From contig JALMGJ010000008.1 in assembly GCA_023362775.1 (NCBI GenBank), positions 41,703,501 through 41,767,500 of the forward strand: a stretch of DNA of 64,000 nt. Direction: 5' to 3'. The notes beneath the pieces were generated by a model, which was given only the letters and a program-made list of their open reading frames with translations, had not been told where the DNA came from and ran no database searches. The position numbers and the translations under genes were made by a program. Below are positions 56,010 through 64,000 of this stretch, piece after piece; positions within the stretch are counted from its first letter, which is position 1; every line of letters starts with the position of its first letter. Origin of the DNA: Charina bottae. Its lineage: Eukaryota > Chordata > Lepidosauria > Squamata > Charinaidae.

Positions 56010-56735
56010 AAGTAATACAAAAAAACCTTGTTTGCTGATGATATGATTCTGACTCTTTCAAATCCTGGACATTCTACAAAATATATTAGACTGGAGTTGG
56101 AGGAATTTGAGGCATAGTAGTGAATTTTCAGAAGTCTCAGCTAATGTTCTTTCATACACCTAAAATGTAGAAAAAGGTATCTAATAAATTAAATATACTG
56201 GTAGCACATCAATCTTTCAAATATTTAAGAATTAATGTTACTAAAATATTAATAATTTCTTTGGAAATAATCTTATTCCTATTTGGAAAAAAATTTAAAA
56301 AGAAGTGAAAGGATGACACAAGAAATACTTGAATATATTGGATCAAATTGCAGCTGTATTTCTGATTTCTAAGTTGAAATTTGAAATTTCAGAAAATTTC
56401 AGAAAAAACATTATCAATATGGCAGAGAAAAAACAAAAGTTTTGTGTTAATGCTAAAAGGTTGAGGATCAACAGGAAAATTATTAATAGACTACAGAGAC
56501 AGGGAGGATGGGGGGTCCCGTCTTTAAAACTATATTATCAAGCAGCTTATTTGGGACATGTGATTCCATTCATATTGGAAGTCAGAGCAAAACAATGGAT
56601 TCAGATAGAAGACATGTAAAAGTTAGATAGATACATGAATCAAATGTTCTTTTTTCCAAACGATCTATAAAGGTAAGCAATATAAAGAACATAGTTACTA
56701 AAGCTATGTTTCAGATTTGGAGAAAGTTAATTTAA

Positions 56736-56827
56736 TGATGTTTTATTGTGAACCGCCCAGGGTCCCCCGATGGGGGAGATGGGCGGTAATACAAATTTAA
56801 ATAAATAAATAAATAAAATAAAATAAA
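56736..56827 (+). mobile_element. L2-type LINE 3' terminus inserted in L1
   Basis: TGTGAACCGCCCAGGGTCCC, then GATGGGGGAGATGGGCGG and an AAATAAATAAATAAAATAAA tail. About 90 bp only: an extreme 5' truncation. Confidence 0.82.
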
Positions 56828-56995
56828 GTTAAGTCCAGAATTGATAAAGGACATCTCCCCATTAATCCCCTAGATGGTGCATCCTGATTTTTATGACACA
56901 TCGAGGACAATCCCATTCAAGCTATGGAGACAATGCGGTTGATACAGAATAAGAGATCTTTATAACAACAATTTGTTATACAGTAAGGAGGGTAT

Positions 56996-57332
56996 CTAAG
57001 GGGCGTGGTAGCTCAGCAGGTAAGACGCCAGGCTTGTCGATTGGAAGATCGCAAGTTCGGAGGTTCGAATCCCTAGCCCCGCGTGACAGAGTGAGCTCCC
57101 ACGCTTGACCCAGCTCTTGCCAACCTAGCAATTCGAAAGCATGCAAATGCAAGTAGATGAATAGGTACCACTTCGATGGGAAGGTAACAGCGTTCCGCGC
57201 GTGTCATGCGGCCACATGACCGTGGAAGCGTCTTCGGACAACGCTGGCTCTTCGGCTAACAGACGGAGATGAGCACCGCCCCCTAGAGTCGGACACGGCT
57301 GCACAAATGTGCAGGGGGAACCTTTACCTTTT
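56996..57332 (+). mobile_element. Sauria SINE inserted in L1
   Basis: Full length. Perfect 12-bp duplication TAAGGAGGGTAT (56984-56995 and 57333-57344). Confidence 0.93.
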
Positions 57333-57450
57333 TAAGGAGGGTATACTGTAGAAAAGTAGACCACCAGCTATTTTGGTTAACGTGGTTTCAAGTTAAAACT
57401 TTTTTTAATGATAAAGTAGTAAGGGAAACAGCAAAACACCCCTACACCTT

Positions 57451-58482
57451 ACTGTATCATAATATTATATTATATAACTCTGTGTGTTTGTGTGTACACA
57501 CACACACAATATCTGTAATTATTATATTAATACTAATAATATAGATTTTACAGTCCAATAGTGTTACTTTCAGAGATTGTCATTTTTAAAGATGCTCCAT
57601 TTACTTGCTTTTCTCTCCCAAAGCAAGTGGCAAAAGTCAATGGGGCCATATTTACCTAGGGGACTTCTACCTAGGGGAATCAGGCCAAAGCCTTAGGTTT
57701 CTTCGAGGGTAGGAATTGGGCTATGTGACCTCATATGCAGTGGGTGGGATAGAGACTCTCCAAGGTCCTTCCCCTTGAACAGCAAGAGAGAACTAGCTCG
57801 GGAAACCAGTCCAGAAAGTCTGGCCCCACAACATCTGCAGAATCCAAACATTTTATAAGAATGATTGAATGTCCATTGTGATGTAATGAGACAAGCTCCA
57901 CCCCTTATTTTGTCACGATGCATGAACAAAAGGAGTGGAGACTATATTGGAATATCGCAATGCACATTTCATCTTTTGGCTCCACTCTCCAGACCCTTGT
58001 GGCCTGGCCTCATCCGAAAAGGCTGCATTTTTAAAGAGGAACCCGGCTTATTTTCTGAGTCAGTTTGAAAATGTGAAGGAAGAAATCAAGGATGACTATG
58101 AAACAAACTGCCTAAAAGACAAATCACTATTCAATAAGACTTGCTCTGTATAGAAACAGGCAGGGTGTCAGAAAAATCAGTAGGGAATTCTCTAACAAAG
58201 GATAAAGGCCTAAACAGGGAATGTGGCTGCCACAGGTCCTGGTAAGAAAAAAATCAATGCCTCTTGATCTGAACAAGGCTGTAGAGTCATTTGCTTTTTG
58301 TCAAAACAACAGATATATTCAGCTTGATTAGGATGATAAATGTATAAAAACCATTAATAACCATGCTAATACAAATATTTAACCCATGCCAAAATCTTTC
58401 TCCCATAATAAAGTTCTTTGTTGCCCCCAAATGAATTGTTCTACTCTAATCCTAAACACAACATTAACATTACACAGAATAG

Positions 58483-58530
<48 letters not shown>

Positions 58531-59571
58531 CCAGTCCTTTAAAACCCAGCAGGAATCTTTGAAAGATAAACATACAGGCTAAATGATGGTAATTCAAATG
58601 CCATCTCCATTTCAACAATACACTACACCCCGCTGATATCAAGTCTTAGAATGCACCCCTATCAGTTTGACCCAAAGTCAATAACTCTTCACTGAAATGG
58701 AAACTGTTGGATTGTCTGGATCAAATACTACAAGGAAAAAATGGGAAGGATATTCCACAGTTCTATTATCCACACTCCTCACAGGCAACTGGCACCCTAC
58801 CTATGAGCTATATCTAGCCCAGGAATGGTTCTAACCAAGCTTTAGCTTTAGGGTGAGGACATGAAAGAGAAGAAGTTGGTGGAAATATACAAGCAACAAG
58901 ATTCTAGTCTTCACAATCTGGTCTTTGCCATGTGTTCCCACCATATGATTTCAGAATACCTTCCATGTTTGCTGTAGGATGTTCTGGCTCTCAAAGAGGA
59001 GTCTGTATCTTCCCAAAGATAAGAATGGTTAGATCCACATACCCCCTCAACCATAATGTGGTTTCTTGACTTTTGACTGATTTGTTGTATGATTCTAGCC
59101 ATTATGGTTCATTAACTATTGTTTGTAAACCCAGTCCCTGTGGCTTACCTGTATTCAAGGCAACATCTTTCCCAAAGACCAATGAGTCCAAAAAACCAAG
59201 AAACTAATATGGGCTGTGCAAGACAGAACGTTTTTGTAATACTGAATAGGGACAAGATGTTAGAGGCAGAAAATGATAAGTCAGTAGGTGAGAATGACCT
59301 GGATCCAACTGCATCAAGAATAGATCACAGGCTAAATGTTGTAGAACGCATGCATTGCATCTATAAGATTCAAGATTTAATTTGCAACATCTCTAGTTGT
59401 TTCTAGCAGTTTCTGGTCTTTCAAGCAGAAAGACCTTTGCTTGAAATCCAGGAAAACCATTGCCTGCAGTATTTTTGTACAACTCTGGCAAATTTCCAGC
59501 TCAATAGCTGCATTCAACCAACCCACTTAACCTGGTTATAAAAATAACCAATTTTTCAAAAATAACCCATT
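57451..59571. other. Unassigned DNA with microsatellites
   Basis: A TG/CA tract (57480-57509) and an ATG array (58482-58527) are present. No repeat family or gene recognised. Confidence 0.45.
58482..58527. repeat. Microsatellite (ATG)n
   Basis: About fifteen ATG/GATGAT trinucleotide units. Confidence 0.95.
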
Positions 59572-59579
59572 ACTTAACC

Positions 59580-59855
59580 CAGAGCTTTCCAAACTGTGTG
59601 TCGCGACACAAAAGTGTGTCGCCACATACAGTCTGGTGTGTCGCCACACAACCCGGAAGCGCTGATCATCATCAGCACTTCCGGGTTTTCCCGCGGCGAC
59701 ACACCAACTGCAGCGCGCAAAACCCGAAAGCGGCAGCAGCGCTTCCGGGTTTTTGCGCGCTGCCGCACTTCCGGGTTTTCCCACGGCGACACACCAACCG
59801 GCGTGGTGTAGCGACGGTTGGTGTGTCGCCACGGGAAAAACTTTGGAAAGCCCTG
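59580..59855. mobile_element. hAT MITE, GC-rich subtype, third copy
   Basis: 276 bp, from CAGAGCTTTCCAAACTGTG to CTTTGGAAAGCCCTG. Perfect 8-bp duplication ACTTAACC (59572-59579 and 59856-59863). The core contains CACTTCCGGGTTTTCCC and GGCGACACACCAAC several times in direct and inverted order, so it can fold into hairpins. Confidence 0.92.
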
Positions 59856-59863
59856 ACTTAACC

Positions 59864-61140
59864 AAACAGACGAAAACTTACAATGCACTAAGCCACCATA
59901 AAAAACTAGCTATGGTTAAAATTAATCAAGCTTATGTTATGTTGCTAGGTCTTTAACTTACTTGGTTAAGTGTGTTGTCTTAACATATACTGTATATATT
60001 TCACAATGTGATGCTCCTGGAATGAAAAGCGCAACATACAACTGGAGCTACATGGGTCAAGGGATTCTCAGCCTGAAAGGAGGAAATGACAATGCTGAGC
60101 TTAATTTCTGACTCTGTTTCTGGCAAGCGAGAACATCCAAGCTCTCAGGAACTTTGAATGTCATCCAACCAAGAGCATGCTGGGAAACAGAAAGAATTGT
60201 CTGCATTATCCCACAGGGCACTCTCGTAAATTGGATTCTGTGCATCCCTTCTACAGAACCATTCTTTCCCTAGGATTTCCTAACTTTCCATTGGGATGAA
60301 TATTACAGTCCTGGCTGAAATGAATTTATTGGTAAAGCATTCTATACTAAATGGAAGGAACCTTAACCAGGTTTAACTTTTCTCACACGAAATGCTTACA
60401 CTAAACTAACGATCAAATAGCAGCAGTGTTATCTGATTTGTATTAGAATACAGGCGTGGGCTTTAATTGTTCCCAAGTTTTAATAATTTGTATATTGCCT
60501 CATCATTAACTCTGATTACAACAGTGGCTTAAAACCCATTCTTTTTTAATATTATACTCCTAACCTCATCCTTCCAAAAATAATGTACACATTTCCAAAT
60601 AAACAGCTGGAGAATGGTTCATTTGCAGCCTGTTCATTCATATCTGCAATTTGTTCAGGAATTCCTTTATACTTGAACAAAATTCTTTCTACACGGCTAA
60701 CGTGCATCACCCATTCGACTTCACGAAGCCTGCTACAACTCTAAATTGCAACAACAGGATACATATATAAGCACCTCTGTTTATTCAAATCCGCTGCTCA
60801 AATTTTTCTAAACCCCATTGTAACCCAGTGTTGGTGCTTATGCCAAAAGGCCAGAACACAATTCAAGCCTACGTAACTCATATGAAATATACAGTGGAAG
60901 TGTATGAAATATATGGATTGGAAAGCAAACATTAAAACACACCACCAGAAACCATTTCAAAATAGTATTCCAACCTCTAGTGTTTGTTATCTAGGGATCA
61001 CCTCTTACAAAACATGCCAGTTTTCTCTTTTCAATTTGGGCTCACAATCTCAGTCAACAGGTCATGAAAAAGAGTGCATTGTGTGTGACAGGTGACAAAA
61101 ATGTCAGAATCATTAAAAGAGAAAAAAAGGAAAATGCTTC
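59864..61140. other. Unassigned DNA
   Basis: No recognised feature. Confidence 0.45.
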
Positions 61141-61148
61141 TTCTAGAC

Positions 61149-61804
61149 CAGAGCTTTCCAAACTTTTCATGTTGGTGACACACTTTTTAGACATGCATCA
61201 TTTCGCGACACACTCTTACAGCAGGGCACAAGGCAGGCATTAGGACCTGCGCGGAACCACAGCACGCTTGGAGGCAGCAAGGCACAAGACAGGCACTAGG
61301 ACCTGCGTGGAATCTCAGCAGGTTTGGAGGCAGCAAGGCACAAGGCAGGCACTAGGACCTGCGTGGAATCACAGTAGGTTTGGAGGCAGCAAGGCACAAG
61401 GCAGGCACTAGGACCTGCGTGGAATCACAGTAGGTTTGGAGGCAGCAAGGCACAAGACAGGCACTAGGACCTGCGTGGAATCACAGTAGGTTTGGAGGCA
61501 GCAAGGCACAAGGCAGGCACTAGGACCTGCGTGGAATCTCAGCAGGTTTGGAGGCAGCAAGGCACAAAGCAAGCGCTAGGACCTGCGTGGAATCCTGGCA
61601 GGGCAGGTTTGGAGGCAGCAAGGCACAAGGCAGGCACTAGGACCTGTGCGGAACCACAGCAGGTTTGGAGGCAGCAAGGCACAAGGCAGGCACTAGGACC
61701 TGCGTGGAATCCTGCCAGGGCTCGGAGGCAGCAGCAGGCACAACACACCCAGACACTGCAGCTGACACACTAACGTGTCCCGACAGACAGTTTGGAAAGC
61801 TCTG
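61149..61804 (+). mobile_element. CAGAGCTTTCC-family hAT, 9 minisatellite units
   Basis: 656 bp with a perfect 8-bp duplication TTCTAGAC (61141-61148 and 61805-61812). The core is nine units of the ACTAGGACCTGCG minisatellite, mostly the 56-bp short form with a shared CACAGTAGG variant in neighbouring units. Confidence 0.94.
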
Positions 61805-61812
61805 TTCTAGAC

Positions 61813-62149
61813 CATAGAGAACACTGCCAAGTGCATTGATAACCTCAGCAGGGTTGTCAATGAGATTGACATGATGGACCCAACTGGCCACCAGAAGCCC
61901 CACCCCTTCACATGCATCACATGCACAGAAAAAAGTGCAGAACTTGGATCTCCTGGTCATGCCTGCCATCTTGACACTGCTGACCTCTCCTACCTGGTGG
62001 ACTACAACATCCATAAATACCCATTCAATAGTCATGTATAGAACTGGGTTGTCAGACTTCAGTCTTAAGTGCACATTTCAGATAAAAACCACAGTTCTGA
62101 ATGTGTTTAATGGGAAGTAAATCTCATAAAACTCAGTGGAACGATGAAC
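61813..62149. other. Unassigned DNA
   Basis: No recognised feature. Confidence 0.45.
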
Positions 62150-62430
62150 AATCAAACAGTACATTATACCTTAATCAAGGAACTATTACCCTGGTCAATC
62201 AACCAAACAGCAAACAACAGCCCAATCAAGGAACTCACAAGGAGTGAACAACACCTCCACCCACACAGGCAGGACAAGCCACGGTATATAAACAGAGAGC
62301 AAGTTCCACTCCCTTTTCGCACTGAAGATGTTGCCTAGCCTGGCAATGAAACGTCTGCAAGAAAACAACAAGGCTCAGAGAGCACCAAGGACTCCACAGT
62401 TCAACCCTGAGCTACAAATATTATCTTTGA
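62150..62430 (+). mobile_element. Penelope-like terminal-repeat fragment, longest copy
   Basis: From 62282 it matches 34230-34370. The left extension (ATCAAGGAACTATTACCC, CAATCAAGGAACTCACAAGG, CACCTCCACCCACACAGGC) is probably part of the same element. It has a TATATAA box (62285-62291) about 30 bases upstream of the hammerhead-like core. Non-coding. Confidence 0.68.
62314..62365 (+). ncRNA. Hammerhead ribozyme-like motif (Penelope-associated)
   Basis: CTGAAGA (62322-62328). Stem II TTGCC (62331-62335) with GGCAA (62342-62346). GAAAC (62348-62352), then GT and predicted cleavage C62355. Stem I: GCA (62319-62321) with TGC (62356-62358), a two-A bulge, then TTTTC (62314-62318) with GAAAA (62361-62365). 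Stem III is reduced to AC/GU, so activity may need dimers, as reported for other minimal hammerheads. Confidence 0.58.
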
Positions 62431-63290
62431 TCAGTGGGACTTATTTCTGAAAAGACATCTACGTACAATATTGTTAAGTTAGCTTCCACTGTTTTTCAAA
62501 GAACAGCATTGTGCTGAACTACAAGAAAAACTTAAAAGCGAAGACTGTGTATCTCAGGACAAGCCTTGCCCAGCTAAGGGGAACTTGGACGTAATCACTC
62601 CCCCACCAACCAAGTAATTTCAATCTCTCATGGCTGTGATGATTAATTTCATCCTATAAAACTTCCCTCTTGTCTGCATTTAGCTTCACAAAATCAGAAG
62701 GAATTGCTTTCGCCGGATCAAATAAGGTGTGATTTGCTGACTAAGAAGAATCAGGAACAGACTAGCCAAAAGAGATTATTCTCAATTCAGGCTATGTGGC
62801 AGTTTTAAAAGGCAAGTCTTTTTTTCCCCCCTCCTTAAATCTCCCTAAGTGAAAATGTTGCTTTGAAAGATTTAGGTTTTTAAAAGCTTAACTAAGAATT
62901 CATCCTATACCTGGACACCAGGAGTGCAGCAGAACAAAACTGCCCGTCTCTCTCTCTCTCTGTGAAATTCCCAATCTGTTGGGAACAATTTGGTACAATG
63001 TAAGAAATTGGAAGGATGTTACATAGTCTGTAGCTTCCCTAGCTACTGTTCTCATTTTGTTCAGCCTTGTATACAAAGTCTAAACACAGACTTCAGATGC
63101 AATCTCCAAAAGGTATTCGATCTGCAATACCTTAAAGCAGTTGTGGCCTTCCTTGAGGGTAGTCATGCAGTCCCAGGAAAAGACGCAGCTGCTTTGAAGA
63201 GCTGCAGACAATGCTATGTCCATGGTTCCTGTACATTTCAAAGTACCTTTTGGAGATAAATCCAAAGTACAGGTTTTGTTGTTGTTGTTG
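62431..63290. other. Unassigned DNA
   Basis: Contains a TC run (62950-62961), the repeat at 63160-63207 and a GTT run (63277-63290). Nothing else recognised. Confidence 0.45.
63160..63207. repeat. Second copy of the unclassified 13763 repeat
   Basis: TCCCAGGAAAAGACGCAGC followed by TGCTTTGAAGAGCTGCAG matches 13812-13849. The left inverted arm is absent here. Confidence 0.45.
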
Positions 63291-63297
63291 TTCAGTC

Positions 63298-63671
63298 GTT
63301 TGGTAGTCCTTGCTTAATGACCACAATTGGAACCGGAATTTCGGTTGCTAAGCAGCGGTCATTAAACGAGTCCGACCCAGTTTTATTACCTTTTTTGCAG
63401 CGGTCATTAAGCGAATCACGCGGTTCCCCATTGATTTTGCTTGCCAGAAGTCAGATGGGAAGGTCGAAAATGGAGATCACGTAACCACAGGATGCTGCAG
63501 CGGTCATAAATGCAAACCGGTTGCCAAGTGCCCAAATTGTGATCATGTGACCATGGGGATGCTGCAATGGTCATAAGTATGAGGACTGGTCGTAAGTTTT
63601 TTTTCACCAGCACCGTCGTAAGTCCAAATCATCACTAAACGAATGGTTGTTAAGCAAGGACTACCTGTATT
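63298..63671. mobile_element. TIR MITE (TACAGGTAGTCC-type), long copy
   Basis: Left end GTTTGGTAGTCCTTGCTTAA (outermost bases lost) and right end TTAAGCAAGGACTACCTGTA are inverted. The interior repeats CGGTCATTAA/GGTCATAA motifs, with GATCACGTAACC and GATCATGTGACCATGGGG. Same family as 17954-18188. Non-coding. Confidence 0.78.
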
Positions 63672-64000
63672 GCACAGCCCTAAATCCTTGTAAAAAGAAT
63701 ATAAGATGCAAAGGGCCAGATGAAACCTGCCACAACTGTATGCATTCTGTGCTTCTACTGGCATTCAGAACTTTTGAACTATATTCATATGAGACGTGAT
63801 TTATTGGTCTTCAGCAAGCATTGCTATCTGATTTCTCCTCGGTGCAGAATTAACAGTGTTTATTTTCAGCAAACTCAACTCTAAGGCAAGCATTCTTTCT
63901 TCTCCATCTGAATGCTGGGCCAGCTCCCCAGGTTAGTCCCCTCTTCTAATAAAGTTAATTTTAGCCACTTCTAAACATTTACAGAATATCAGCATGCTAA
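63672..64000. other. Unassigned DNA
   Basis: No recognised feature to the window edge. Confidence 0.45.

Larger units (their letters stand above)
56010..57450 (+). mobile_element. L1 LINE ORF2 fragment with two nested insertions
   Basis: Begins near the catalytic FADDMILTLSNP (about 56030-56070), followed by FGGIVVNFQKSQLMFF-type wording in broken frames. Then QGGWGVPSLKLYYQAAYLGH (56497-56556), a PISPLMVHPDFYD-type stretch after the L2 insertion, and finally HQLFWLTWFQVKTFFNDK. Several frameshifts and stops. Older than the L1 at 52660. Confidence 0.82.

Overview
This looks like nuclear DNA of a squamate reptile (lizard or snake). The evidence is the repeat mosaic: about ten copies of a tRNA-headed SINE with a Bov-B-type tail (Sauria SINE), Bov-B (RTE), L2, CR1 and L1 LINE pieces, Penelope-like fragments and many short hAT transposons. 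I cannot name the species.

Only one convincing host coding segment is visible: a 108-bp exon at 1561-1668 on the minus strand, with consensus splice sites on both sides. It encodes a cysteine-rich von Willebrand factor C (VWC) stretch that resembles the N-terminal repeats of FRAS1. If that is right, most of the window (1669 onward) is a large intron or upstream DNA of that gene. No other exon, tRNA gene, rRNA gene, CRISPR array or intact gene was recognised.

Layout. 1-9 kb: the exon, a hAT element, two unrelated solo LTRs (4299-4734, 6433-6700), CR1 pieces and a Bov-B copy. 9-18 kb: Sauria SINEs (one between unusually long 73-bp repeats), a Penelope-like fragment with a hammerhead-like core, palindromic hAT MITEs and a 1.4-kb inverted-repeat element. 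18-28 kb: more SINEs and hATs, an LTR-in-LTR-in-SINE nest (23220-24178) and two L2 pieces. 28-36 kb: mostly unique DNA, plus a self-nested hAT and a second hammerhead-like site. 36-48 kb: GC-rich hATs, a SINE with an internal duplication, a second Bov-B and a 2.9-kb L2 with the RT region largely readable. 48-64 kb: a SINE with a six-unit internal array, two L1 pieces, a 1.4-kb hAT carrying a 22-unit minisatellite, two further hATs, and a third hammerhead-like site.

The most notable signal is a family of non-autonomous hAT elements (termini CAGAGCTTTCCAAACT). Complete copies nearly all have perfect 8-bp target duplications, and the family carries a 56/61-bp minisatellite ranging from 1 to 22 units. 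Every complete hAT-like insertion with readable flanks in the window, across several terminal families, has TA at the centre of its target duplication, the signature of Buster-type hAT transposases. Other hAT families here carry arrays of a GC-box plus CCAAT module. A second notable signal is hammerhead-ribozyme-like folds in Penelope-like fragments.
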